Assembly: GCA_016722025.1 (NCBI GenBank) | Contig: JADKGZ010000010.1 | Location: forward strand, 1 to 64,000 | Direction of reading: 5' to 3' | DNA length: 64,000 bases | DNA from: Acidimicrobiaceae bacterium | GTDB lineage: Bacteria; Actinomycetota; Acidimicrobiia; Acidimicrobiales; Ilumatobacteraceae | Part shown: piece by piece, positions 1 through 7,742 of the stretch | Position numbering within the stretch: position 1 is the stretch's first letter | How the letters are laid out: each line of letters starts with the position of its first letter | Program-made: the position numbers and the translations under genes | Notes under the pieces: model-generated | Databases searched by the model: none | The model's input: the letters and a program-made list of their open reading frames with translations, nothing else | Told to the model about the DNA's origin: nothing

Positions 1-173
1 GCCTGGGCGTGGTGATCAGCGATGATGGCAGTGGCATTCCCAGCAGCCACCGCCTGGGCAGCGGGTTGCTCAACATGCAGGATCGTGCCGCGCGGCTCGA
101 CGGCACGTGCACCGTCACCTCGGTCGAGGGCACTGGCACCACCGTGCGCTGGCAGGTGCCCGTCGAGCGCTGA
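1..173 (+). CDS. Sensor histidine kinase, C-terminal end (partial)
   Basis: The reading frame is open from the window edge (codons begin at base 3) to TGA at 171-173, giving the last 56 residues. DDGSGIP is a G-box of a GHKL/HATPase_c ATP-binding domain, and the following GLLNMQDRAARLDG is the typical G2-region of NarL/DegS-type kinases, which autophosphorylate a His and pass phosphate to a response regulator. The gene ends tail-to-tail, 33 bp from a NarL-type response regulator on the other strand, so the two may be a cognate pair, although that convergent layout is unusual. The sensor part lies outside the window. Confidence 0.85.
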   Translation, partial: LGVVISDDGSGIPSSHRLGSGLLNMQDRAARLDGTCTVTSVEGTGTTVRWQVPVER

Positions 174-206
174 GCGATCAATGCGGCGGCGGGCGGCCGC
201 GGCAGG

Positions 207-866
207 TCAGGACTCGCGGTTGATGCTGGCCTTCACCGCGAAGACGGCGGCTTCGGTACGACGGCTCATTCCCAGCTTCATCAACATGTTGGAGACGTAG
301 TTCTTGACGGTCTTCTCCGCCAGGTGCAGCTCGGTGCCGATCTGGCGGTTGGTGGCGCCCTCCGCGATGAGGTCGAGGATCTTGCGCTCCTGCGGCGTCA
401 GCTTGGCCAAGCGCTCGTCTTCCTCGCTGGGGTGGCGCAGGCGGTGCAGCACCTTGGCGGTGACGGTGGGGTCGAGCAGCGATTCGCCACGGGCGACACG
501 GCGGATGGCAGTGATGAGATCGTTGCCACGGATCTGCTTCAGCACGTAGCCCGAGGCGCCGGCCATGATGGCCTCGAACAGAGCATCGTCGTCGCTGAAC
601 GACGTGAGCATCAGGCAAGCCAAACCTGGCAGCTGGCTGCGCACGTCGCGGCACACTTCCACACCGCTGCCGTCGGGCAGGCGCACGTCGAGCACGGCGA
701 CGTGCGGACGAACGGCGGGAATTCGCTGCAGCGCTTCGGCAGCGGTGGACGCCTCGCCCACCACTTCGATGTCGGGCTCGCTCTCCAGTAACTCGCGCAC
801 GCCTCGCCGCACGATCTCGTGGTCGTCGAGCAGGAAGACCTGGATGATGTGCGGGGACTGTTCCAT
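207..866 (-). CDS. NarL/LuxR-type response regulator (DevR-like)
   Basis: 219 residues. An N-terminal receiver domain shows the acidic pair D14-D15, phospho-acceptor D60 in VAVLDVRLPDG, the switch Thr in LMLTSFSD and the conserved Lys in GYVLKQ. A LuxR/GerE HTH follows (LTPQERKILDLIAEG to about residue 205, ending VKNYVSNMLMKLGM). The protein should be a DNA-binding output regulator activated by phosphorylation, most similar in style to DevR/DosR. ATG at 866 is used; an in-frame ATG at 881 adds five residues (MTWTA). A perfect palindrome GGGTATACCC lies just upstream at 887-896. The open frame extends much further upstream, but only because of antisense shadowing of the aminopeptidase gene. 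Confidence 0.9.
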   Translation of the reverse strand: MEQSPHIIQVFLLDDHEIVRRGVRELLESEPDIEVVGEASTAAEALQRIPAVRPHVAVLDVRLPDGSGVEVCRDVRSQLPGLACLMLTSFSDDDALFEAIMAGASGYVLKQIRGNDLITAIRRVARGESLLDPTVTAKVLHRLRHPSEEDERLAKLTPQERKILDLIAEGATNRQIGTELHLAEKTVKNYVSNMLMKLGMSRRTEAAVFAVKASINRES

Positions 867-886
867 AGCCGTCCATGTCATCACAC

Positions 887-896
887 GGGTATACCC
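887..896. promoter_or_regulatory. 10-bp perfect palindrome upstream of response regulator
   Basis: GGGTATACCC lies between the divergent response-regulator and methionine aminopeptidase genes. It could be an operator for the regulator itself, but a 10-bp palindrome is weak evidence on its own. Confidence 0.3.
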
Positions 897-920
897 CCAT
901 TCAGGGACCTTCGTCACATC

Positions 921-957
921 TTCACAAGGTCGCCCGGCCACCCGTACAATCGTGCCG
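921..957 (+). promoter_or_regulatory. Sigma-70-type promoter of map, leaderless start
   Basis: TTCACA at 921-926 and TACAAT at 945-950 are separated by 18 bp. The predicted transcription start, 7 nt after the -10 box, falls on the GTG at 957, so the map mRNA would have no 5' leader. Confidence 0.65.
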
Positions 958-1937
958 TGCTGCAGACTCAACCGCCGATCGTGCTGCCGCAGGCCAACGA
1001 CGCCTGCTGGTGCGGCAGCGGGCGCAAGTACAAGCGTTGCCACAAGCCGATGGAAGGCCGGGTGCTGCAGGGCGACATCACCCCCATGCGGGCCGTGCCC
1101 GACCACATCGTCAAGCCCGCGTACGCCGCCACCGGCCAGGTGCAGCGGTGGACGGAGGATCGCGTGAAGTCGCCCGAGATCATCCAACGCATGCGGCACG
1201 CGGGTGTCGTTGCGGCCGAGATCCTGCGCCTCGCCGGCGAGATGGTGCGCCCAGGCATCACCACCGACGAGATCGACGTGTTCGTGCACGACGCCACCAT
1301 CGAGCGCGGCGCCTACCCCAGCCCGCTGAACTACCACGGCTACCCGAAGAGCGTGTGCACCAGCGCCAACGAGATCATCTGCCACGGCATCCCCGACAGC
1401 CGGGTGCTGCAGAACGGCGACATCCTCAACCTCGACGTCACCGCCTACATCGGTGGCGTGCACGGCGACACCAACGCCACCTTCCTGGTGGGCGACGTCG
1501 ATCCGGCCAGCCGGCAACTGGTGCAGGTCACCGAAGAGTGCACGTGGCACGGCATCGAGGCAGTGATGCCCGGTCGGCCGCTCAGCGACATCGGCCGCGC
1601 CATCGAGAACCACGCCAAGAAGTACAAGCTCGGTGTGGTGCGCGCGTTCATCGGCCATGGCATCGGCGAGCAGTTCCACACCGATGTCCAAGTGCTGCAC
1701 TACTACGACGAGCGGGCCAGCATGATCATGCGACCGGGCATGACCTTCACCATCGAGCCGATGATCACGCTCGGCGGCTGGCAGCACCGCATGGTGTTCG
1801 ACGACGACTGGACCGCGGCCACCGCCGACGGCAAGTGGACAGCTCAGTTCGAGCACACGTGCCTGGTCACCGACGACGGCGTAGAGGTGCTCACGGCACC
1901 CGGCTCGGTGTCGCCCAGTGCTCCCTGGCGTCGCTGA
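957..1937 (+). CDS. map: Type I methionine aminopeptidase with SEC-C zinc motif
   Basis: 326 residues. The enzyme removes the initiator Met from nascent proteins with two divalent metals. An N-terminal SEC-C motif (CWCGSGRKYKRCH, about residues 13-25) should bind zinc and ribosomes, as in MapB-type enzymes. The M24 fold follows, with metal ligands visible in order: Asp in ILNLDVTAY, Asp in VHGDTN, His in GHGIGEQFHT, Glu in TIEPM and Glu near QFEHT. GTG at 957 is chosen because a -10 box (TACAAT) ends 6 nt before it and no ribosome-binding site is present. The gene is single and divergent from the response regulator. Confidence 0.93.
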   Translation: MLQTQPPIVLPQANDACWCGSGRKYKRCHKPMEGRVLQGDITPMRAVPDHIVKPAYAATGQVQRWTEDRVKSPEIIQRMRHAGVVAAEILRLAGEMVRPGITTDEIDVFVHDATIERGAYPSPLNYHGYPKSVCTSANEIICHGIPDSRVLQNGDILNLDVTAYIGGVHGDTNATFLVGDVDPASRQLVQVTEECTWHGIEAVMPGRPLSDIGRAIENHAKKYKLGVVRAFIGHGIGEQFHTDVQVLHYYDERASMIMRPGMTFTIEPMITLGGWQHRMVFDDDWTAATADGKWTAQFEHTCLVTDDGVEVLTAPGSVSPSAPWRR

Positions 1938-1993
1938 CAGCTGGGCCTCGCGTTTCCACGCACGTCTAAGCTGATCGCCGCCCCGGTTGCGGG

Positions 1994-3697
1994 GTGCGTG
2001 GCCATGCGGGAGGACCCGCCGCACCCGCACCCGCACCCGTACCGCCGATGCCGCCGGCGGCCTCAGGCTGGGGTTCGGCTCCGCCACCGGGCCCACCCTC
2101 GGGGCCGCCAGCAGGGCCGCCCGCGGGCGCACCTGCACCTCGCCCGCGCCGCACCGCGCTGCTCGTGGGCGGCCTGGCGGTCGCCGCACTCGTGGCCGGC
2201 GGCATCGCCTTCGCGGCCACTCGGGGCGACGACGAGCCGACCGGCACGGCCACCACCGTGCCGGTCACCGACACCAACGACATCACCACCGCCGTCACGA
2301 CCGTGCCGATCACCGAAGCCCCGGTGGCCGACACCGACACCATCGCCCGCTCGGTGGTGCAGCTCATCGCGGTCGACGCCGACGGCAACGGCCTCTGGGC
2401 CGGCTCCGGCACCATCATCTCCGCCGACGGGCTGATCCTCACCAACGCCCATGTGGTCGCGAACTCGACCACCAATGGGTACGAGGCCATCGTCGTCGCC
2501 ATCACCGACAGCGCCGACAGTGCGCCCACGGCCACCTACCGGGCCGATGTCGTCGCGTTCGACCCAGGCCTCGACCTGGCGGTGGTGAAGGTGAGCACCG
2601 ACCTCGACGGCAACGCCGTCGCTGTCAGCGACCTGCCGTTCCTGCCCATCGGCGACTCCGATGCGGTAGGCCTGGGCGACCACCTGCGCATCTTCGGCTA
2701 CCCGAGCATCGGTGGCGACACCATCACCTTCACCGAAGGTTCGGTGTCGGGCTTCACGTCCGAGGCAGGTATCGCCGACCGCGCGTGGGTGAAGACCGAC
2801 GCCACCATCGCCGGTGGCAACAGTGGCGGCACCGCCGTCAACGACGCCGGAGAGCTGGTGGCGGTACCAACTCGCGCATCGGCCACCGACGGCGACGTCG
2901 CCGATTGCCGTGTGGTGCAAGACACCAACGGCGACAACATCGTCGACGAGAACGACTCCTGCATCCCCATCGGTGGGTTCATCAACGGCCTGCGGCCGGC
3001 CAACCTCGCCACGGCCCTCATCGAGCAAGGTCGCTTGGGCGAGGTGGTCTCCTCCACCACCGAGCAACCCGTCGACGTCGACACCTCCGGCATCACCCTC
3101 ACTGCCCCGGTGTTCTCCCCCGACGTCACCCCCGACAACCAACCCACCGAGCTGGTGCAGCTGCTGCCCACCGGCACGACGAAGGTGTGTGGCTTCTTCG
3201 ACTACAGCGGCATGACCGACGGCACGACCTGGGATGCGGCCTGGAGCGTCGACGGCGAGCTCAACACCGACTTCAGCCTGCTGGCCCAGTCGTGGATCGG
3301 CGGCGCCGAAGGCACCAACTGGTGGGTCTGCGCGGGCACCGGCGAGAAGGTGCTGCCCGACGGCGCCTACGAGCTCTCGCTGTACGTGGCCGAGGACCTG
3401 CTGGTGTCCAACACCGTGTTCGTGGGCAGCTCGTTCGCGCTGGTCAACCTCAACGTCGTCAACAACACCCCCACCAAGCTCTGCTACGTGCGCCTCTCGC
3501 CGCAAGGGGCACAGAACTGGGGCCCCGACGAGCTGGGCGCTGATGTCACCATCGAGCCGGGCGCCAGCGTTCCCCTCACCGCCGTCGGCGCCGTCTACGA
3601 CGTGCTCGGCGCCGACTGCGACAACACCACCGTGGTCGAGATGTACGGGGTCGACCTCACTGCCGGAGGCGACCTCTCGCTCACGCCGAAAACCTGA
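1994..3697 (+). CDS. Membrane-anchored trypsin-like serine protease (HtrA/DegP-like)
   Basis: 567 residues. A Pro/Gly/Ala-rich cytoplasmic N-terminus (1-50) precedes one membrane segment (about 54-75), an extracytoplasmic Thr-rich stretch and an S1C-type protease domain. The triad is visible: His153 in TNAHVV, Asp194 in GLDLAVVKV and Ser277 in GGNSGG. The C-terminal 250 residues have no PDZ signature I can recognise and look like beta-rich extracellular domains. A role in envelope protein quality control is family inference. GTG at 1994 is the first start; ATG 2048 would drop 18 low-complexity residues. A small inverted repeat CCCCG/CGGGG (1981-1994) just before the start may terminate map. 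Confidence 0.85.
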   Translation: MRGHAGGPAAPAPAPVPPMPPAASGWGSAPPPGPPSGPPAGPPAGAPAPRPRRTALLVGGLAVAALVAGGIAFAATRGDDEPTGTATTVPVTDTNDITTAVTTVPITEAPVADTDTIARSVVQLIAVDADGNGLWAGSGTIISADGLILTNAHVVANSTTNGYEAIVVAITDSADSAPTATYRADVVAFDPGLDLAVVKVSTDLDGNAVAVSDLPFLPIGDSDAVGLGDHLRIFGYPSIGGDTITFTEGSVSGFTSEAGIADRAWVKTDATIAGGNSGGTAVNDAGELVAVPTRASATDGDVADCRVVQDTNGDNIVDENDSCIPIGGFINGLRPANLATALIEQGRLGEVVSSTTEQPVDVDTSGITLTAPVFSPDVTPDNQPTELVQLLPTGTTKVCGFFDYSGMTDGTTWDAAWSVDGELNTDFSLLAQSWIGGAEGTNWWVCAGTGEKVLPDGAYELSLYVAEDLLVSNTVFVGSSFALVNLNVVNNTPTKLCYVRLSPQGAQNWGPDELGADVTIEPGASVPLTAVGAVYDVLGADCDNTTVVEMYGVDLTAGGDLSLTPKT

Positions 3698-3712
3698 GCC
3701 GCAGCAGGCTCA
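3695..3712 (+). terminator. Short hairpin after protease gene
   Basis: TGAGCC and GGCTCA are separated by GCAGCA; the first arm includes the protease stop codon. There is no U-tract, and the stem is only 6 bp, so this is a weak intrinsic terminator at best. Confidence 0.3.
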
Positions 3713-3718
3713 CGCTCC

Positions 3719-5074
3719 ATGCCAACATGCGGCGTGGGCCTGCTGCGCGACGATCTCGAACGACGCATCGTCCGGCTGGCCATCCCGGCCCTCGGCACGC
3801 TCGCGGTCGAGCCGCTGTACGTGTTGGTCGATACGGCCATCGTCGGCAGGTTGGGCACGCCGCAACTGGCCGGCCTGGCCATTGCCTCGACCGTGTTGCT
3901 CACCGTGGTGTCGTTGACGGCGGCGCTCGAGTACGGCCTCACGCCGGATGTCGCGTTCGCTCATGGCCGAGGTGACGAACCCGAGGCCCGCAGGGTGGCG
4001 ACCAACGGGCTGCAGCTGGCGGCGCTGCTGGGCGTGCCGATGGGGCTCGCTCTCGGCCTGGCCGCGCGACCGCTGTGCTGGCTGCTCGGCGGCCGCGGCG
4101 ACGTCCTCGAGTACGCCTCCACCTACCTGCGCATCAGCGCGGTCGGGCTGCCCTTCGTGCTGGTCGCCTACGTCGGCCACGGGGTGATGCGCGGGGTGAA
4201 CCAGTTGCGCCGGCCGTTCGTGCTGGTGGTGGTGGCCAACGTGGCGAACCTGGTGCTGGAGATCGTCGCCGTCTACTGGCTCGATCTGGGCATCGCCGGC
4301 TCCGCGTGGAGCACCGTGTTCGTGCAGATCCTCGCGGCCTTCGCGTTCCTCGGCATCATGCGGCCGCACCTCACGCGGCTGCGCCCCGCCTGGGCACGCA
4401 TCCGGCCCGTGTTGACCAGTGGCGTGCACTTCGCGGTGCGCTCGCTGGCGATGTTCGCGGTGTGGAACTCGGCCACGTTCGTCGCAGCACGCATCGACAC
4501 TCCGACGCTCGCGGCCAATCAGGTGCTCACTCAGCTGTTCATGTTCCTCGCGCTGGTGCTCGATGCCCTGGCCATTCCTGCTCAGTCGCTGGTGGCGGGC
4601 GCACTCGGCAGCGGCCGACCGGGAGAGGCATCTCGAGTCGGCAGGAGCAGCACCCGACTCTCGGTGTGGGCTGCGGTCGTGTTGGCCACGGCGCTGGCCG
4701 CGGCGAGCCCGTTCGCACCGCACATCTTCAGCGGCGACGCCGATGTGCGGTCGCGGCTGACAGCAGGCCTCTTGATCCTGGCCGTGATGCAGTTTCCCGG
4801 CGCCGTCGCGTTCGCCTACGACGGCGCACTGATCGGCGCCAAGGACGAACGGTGGCTCGGGCGCCAAGCGATCTACAACCTGCTCGGCTACGCGCCCCTT
4901 GCGCTGGCCACGCTGCTGGCGCCGTCGCTGGGGCTGGCCGGCCTGTGGGGCGCGCAGCTGATGTGGATGTCGTTGCGCGCATGGGTGAACTCGCGGCGCT
5001 GGCACCGGTTGTCGGCCAACAACTTCGGCCTCGCACTCAGCGCAGTGGGAGAGCGGCCAGCAGGCGCGGGTTGA
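3719..5074 (+). CDS. MATE-family efflux transporter (DinF-like)
   Basis: 451 residues with about 12 hydrophobic segments arranged as two six-helix halves, opening with RRIVRLAIPALGTLAVEPLYVLVDTAIVGRLG split over the first helix, the hallmark of the DinF branch of MATE pumps. Such proteins use an ion gradient to export cationic drugs or metabolites. The length matches the family. The first Met at 3719 lies 21 bp after the protease stop; no strong ribosome-binding site is visible. The 3' end overlaps the converging DNA methylase gene by 38 bp. Confidence 0.9.
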   Translation: MPTCGVGLLRDDLERRIVRLAIPALGTLAVEPLYVLVDTAIVGRLGTPQLAGLAIASTVLLTVVSLTAALEYGLTPDVAFAHGRGDEPEARRVATNGLQLAALLGVPMGLALGLAARPLCWLLGGRGDVLEYASTYLRISAVGLPFVLVAYVGHGVMRGVNQLRRPFVLVVVANVANLVLEIVAVYWLDLGIAGSAWSTVFVQILAAFAFLGIMRPHLTRLRPAWARIRPVLTSGVHFAVRSLAMFAVWNSATFVAARIDTPTLAANQVLTQLFMFLALVLDALAIPAQSLVAGALGSGRPGEASRVGRSSTRLSVWAAVVLATALAAASPFAPHIFSGDADVRSRLTAGLLILAVMQFPGAVAFAYDGALIGAKDERWLGRQAIYNLLGYAPLALATLLAPSLGLAGLWGAQLMWMSLRAWVNSRRWHRLSANNFGLALSAVGERPAGAG

Positions 5075-6209
5075 GCCGCACGCTGGTGGCCGACAGGCCG
5101 CTGCCGGCGGCGTGCTGCTGCACCCACTCGTTGGCGCCGGGGGAGGCCAGCACCGCCAGCACCCGATCGGGCTGGGCTGTGACGCAGGTGATCACCGGCA
5201 CGCTGGGCAACCACTGGCCGGCGGCATCGTGCACGGCCTCGATCACACGCGTCTGGTTGGCGATCAGGATCTTCGGCACCAACCGCGCTGCGGCCCACTT
5301 CTGCAGCGTCGGCGACAACCGGTCGAGCGCCACGCGCGGCGCCTCGAAGCGCTGCTTGGCAAACCTCACCGGCCGCTCGCCCCACAGGCAGCGGCCGGGT
5401 TCGATGAGCCCGCTGGTGATCAGCGGCGGCCCCACCTCGTCGTCGCCGACCGCGCCCACCAACCCGTAGTACTGGTCGCGGAAGTCGACGGTGAACGCGG
5501 CGATGTCGCCCAGGGTGGGGCCTTCGTAGACCGCCGACGAGTTGCCGGTGAGCAACGCCGACCAGGTGGTGGGCATCGGCATCGACGGCAGCGTGGCGAA
5601 GTCGGGGCCGAACGAGCGGCGCACGACGCCGGCCGCGGCGCCCACCTCCCACACGCCGGCCCACACACGGACCTGCGCGTCGAACATCTGTGTGTTCGAC
5701 CACCACATCCAGCGCAGCGCGGCTGCGTCGTCGACCGCTGCGCGAATGGCAGCGGCGTCGCGCGTTGCCAGCAGCGACTGCGGCAGCACCAGCCCCACTC
5801 TGCCGCCCGGGCGGGCGAGCCCGATGGCCAGTGCGAGGAACTCGGCAGCGGCGTCGGCGTACGGCCCGCCGCCGAACCTGCTGCGGCCGCCACGCGAGGT
5901 GAGCGTCGACAGTTGATTGAGGAACGGCGGGTTGCCGACGACGACGTCGAACCGCTCCTCTCCCCAGTCGCGCCGGAGCGCATCGTCGTGGATGAAGCCG
6001 GTGGTGGGGTCGATGTCGACACCCGTCTGCCGAGGCAGCCCAGTGGCCAGCAGGAAGCGACCATCGCCACAGGCCGGATCGAGCACGCTGACAGCGCCCT
6101 CGAAGACGGCTTCACGCACCACTGCCTCCACCAACGCCGGGGGGGTGTACCACGCACCCAACAGCTTGCGCGTGGTACCACCTGCTCGCTGCTGTTGGGG
6201 TTCGCTCAC
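5037..6209 (-). CDS. N6-adenine DNA methyltransferase (orphan)
   Basis: 390 residues. SAM-binding motif I (DPACGDGRFL, residues 44-53) precedes catalytic motif IV NPPF (93-96), the order expected for N6-adenine methylases; the C-terminal 200 residues probably hold target recognition. WYTPPALVEAVV near the start resembles motif X of the same class. No restriction gene, specificity subunit or other defence gene is adjacent, so it is probably a solitary epigenetic methylase or a relic. GTG at 6209 is chosen because a -10 box TACGCT (6221-6216) puts the transcription start on it. It is divergent from coaA and its 3' end overlaps the MATE gene. Confidence 0.8.
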   Translation of the reverse strand: MSEPQQQRAGGTTRKLLGAWYTPPALVEAVVREAVFEGAVSVLDPACGDGRFLLATGLPRQTGVDIDPTTGFIHDDALRRDWGEERFDVVVGNPPFLNQLSTLTSRGGRSRFGGGPYADAAAEFLALAIGLARPGGRVGLVLPQSLLATRDAAAIRAAVDDAAALRWMWWSNTQMFDAQVRVWAGVWEVGAAAGVVRRSFGPDFATLPSMPMPTTWSALLTGNSSAVYEGPTLGDIAAFTVDFRDQYYGLVGAVGDDEVGPPLITSGLIEPGRCLWGERPVRFAKQRFEAPRVALDRLSPTLQKWAAARLVPKILIANQTRVIEAVHDAAGQWLPSVPVITCVTAQPDRVLAVLASPGANEWVQQHAAGSGLSATSVRLNPRLLAALPLR

Positions 6210-6234
6210 TGCATCAGCGTAGGGTTTGCCCTCG
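6209..6234. promoter_or_regulatory. Divergent promoters with overlapping -10 hexamers (methylase/coaA)
   Basis: On the minus strand TACGCT occupies 6221-6216, and on the plus strand TAGGGT occupies 6220-6225; they share the TA at 6220-6221. Predicted starts fall at about 6209 (the methylase GTG) and about 6232 (coaA GTG at 6234), so both messages would be leaderless or nearly so. Confidence 0.55.
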
Positions 6235-7190
6235 TGACGGCATCGAACCTCACCGGCACGGCCGATCGCTACCTCTCCTTCGATCGCGATCAGTGGGCTG
6301 CGTTGCGTGCATCCACGCCACTCACGCTCGACGAAGCTGATCTCGAGTCGTTGCGCGGCATCAACGAACGCATCGATCTCGACGAGGTCGCCGCGGTGTA
6401 CCTGCCGCTCACCCGCCTGCTCAACCTCTACGTCGCGGCCACCCAGAACCTGCACAAGGCATCGGCGGCATTTCTGGGAACGTTGGCGCCGAAGGTGCCG
6501 TACGTGATCGGTGTCGCCGGCAGCGTGGCCGTGGGCAAGAGCACGTTCGCCCGCATCCTGCAGGCCCTGCTGGCGCGCTGGCCCGACCATCCCACCGTCG
6601 AGCTCGTCACCACCGACGGCTTCCTCTACCCCAACGCGGTGCTCGACGAGCGGGGCATCATGAACCGCAAGGGTTTCCCCGAGAGCTACGACACTCGGCG
6701 GCTGCTGCAGTTCCTCCGCGAGGTGAAGAGCGGTAACGCCGAGGTGGCCGCCCCGGTGTACAGCCACGTCGTCTACGACATCGTTCCCGACGACCACGTG
6801 ATCGTGCACCAACCCGACATCCTCATCCTCGAGGGGCTCAACGTGCTTCAGGTCGGCGCGCTCACCGAGAACACCGCCATCACCGAGTTCGTCAGCGACT
6901 ACTTCGACTTCTCCATCTACGTCGATGCCGCCGAGGCCGACATCGAGGAGTTCTACGTACAGCGCTTCCTCACGCTGTGCGACACCGTCTTCCAGAACCC
7001 CGACAGCTTCTTCCAGCACTACGCGCACCTGTCGCGTGACGAAGCCATCCAGACCGCACGCTTCATCTGGCGCGAGATCAACGGCAAGAACCTGCGCGAG
7101 AACATCGAGCCCACCAAGCACCGCGCCGGGCTGCTGCTGCACAAGACCCGCGACCATCGCGTCACCGGCGTGAAGTTGCGGCGGCTGTGA
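6234..7190 (+). CDS. coaA: Type I pantothenate kinase
   Basis: 318 residues, the usual size. The enzyme phosphorylates pantothenate in the first step of coenzyme A synthesis in the cytoplasm. The P-loop GVAGSVAVGKST is at residues 93-104, followed by the family-typical TTDGFLYPN, MNRKGFPESYD, YDIVP and LEGLNVLQ motifs and the C-terminal LRENIEPTKHRA. GTG at 6234 follows a TAGGGT -10 box by 8 nt. The stop overlaps the GTG of the next lipoprotein gene (GTGA), so the two are cotranscribed. Confidence 0.95.
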   Translation: MTASNLTGTADRYLSFDRDQWAALRASTPLTLDEADLESLRGINERIDLDEVAAVYLPLTRLLNLYVAATQNLHKASAAFLGTLAPKVPYVIGVAGSVAVGKSTFARILQALLARWPDHPTVELVTTDGFLYPNAVLDERGIMNRKGFPESYDTRRLLQFLREVKSGNAEVAAPVYSHVVYDIVPDDHVIVHQPDILILEGLNVLQVGALTENTAITEFVSDYFDFSIYVDAAEADIEEFYVQRFLTLCDTVFQNPDSFFQHYAHLSRDEAIQTARFIWREINGKNLRENIEPTKHRAGLLLHKTRDHRVTGVKLRRL

Positions 7191-7741
7191 TCGGCCGCGG
7201 GCTGCTGGCGAAGGCGGTGCCTGTGCTGGCCGCCGCGAGCGCAGCACTGACGGCGTGCGGCAGCGACGAGGGCCCCGCCGCCGTTGGCCTCTACGACCGT
7301 GCGCCCGTGCCGGCCGTGCCCGACCGCACTGCGGCGGTCGACCCCGACCTCACCACCGTGGGCGTCGACGGCAAGTACTGGGCCGAGCTCACTGGCTGGA
7401 GCGACGGCGACCGACCGTTCCTCATCTTTCGGGTCACTCAGGCGCTGTTCGCCGACACGTGCACCGCTCAGTTGGGTGAGGGTGAGTGCCCCAACGACTA
7501 CGGGGTGATCGACGAACCGAGCAAGCTGGTCGATGTGCCGGTGGCCGAACTGCAGTCGGTCACCGTCGTCAGCGAGCAGCAGCAGAACTTCGCGATCACG
7601 GGTGACGAGCTGTCGGCCCTCGCCGGCGGTGCCGAGCCGGCCGCCGCCGCACCGCAGGCATTCGCCTTCGTCGAGTTCCCGTTCCTGCTCACCGTGCGCG
7701 ACTCGACCGTGGTCGAGGCCCAGCAGATCTGGGTTCCCTAG
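7187..7741 (+). CDS. Putative lipoprotein of unknown function
   Basis: 184 residues. A positively charged start and hydrophobic core lead to a lipobox (LTAC, Cys about residue 24), so the protein should be lipid-anchored outside the membrane. The mature part is acidic with two Cys (DTCTAQLGEGEC) that could form a disulfide. I do not recognise the family. Its GTG overlaps the coaA stop by 4 nt. It ends 1 bp before the converging hydrolase gene. Confidence 0.75.
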   Translation: MIGRGLLAKAVPVLAAASAALTACGSDEGPAAVGLYDRAPVPAVPDRTAAVDPDLTTVGVDGKYWAELTGWSDGDRPFLIFRVTQALFADTCTAQLGEGECPNDYGVIDEPSKLVDVPVAELQSVTVVSEQQQNFAITGDELSALAGGAEPAAAAPQAFAFVEFPFLLTVRDSTVVEAQQIWVP

Positions 7742-7742
7742 A

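Noticed and set aside
207..2189. A 660-codon minus-strand open frame over the response regulator and beyond
   Set aside because: Only the part from 866 down codes for a recognisable protein; the remainder is antisense to the methionine aminopeptidase and arises from high GC.
1987..3543. Long alternative plus-strand frames in the protease region
   Set aside because: Composition (Arg/His/Pro-rich) is typical of out-of-frame reading in GC-rich DNA; the protease frame has an intact catalytic triad.
5037..6209. Restriction-modification or other defence system
   Set aside because: A methylase alone, flanked by a MATE pump and coaA; no nuclease, helicase or abortive-infection partner seen.
5037..7247. 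A 736-codon minus frame joining the methylase with sequence antisense to coaA
   Set aside because: Methylase motifs start only after GTG 6209; the upstream part is the shadow of coaA.
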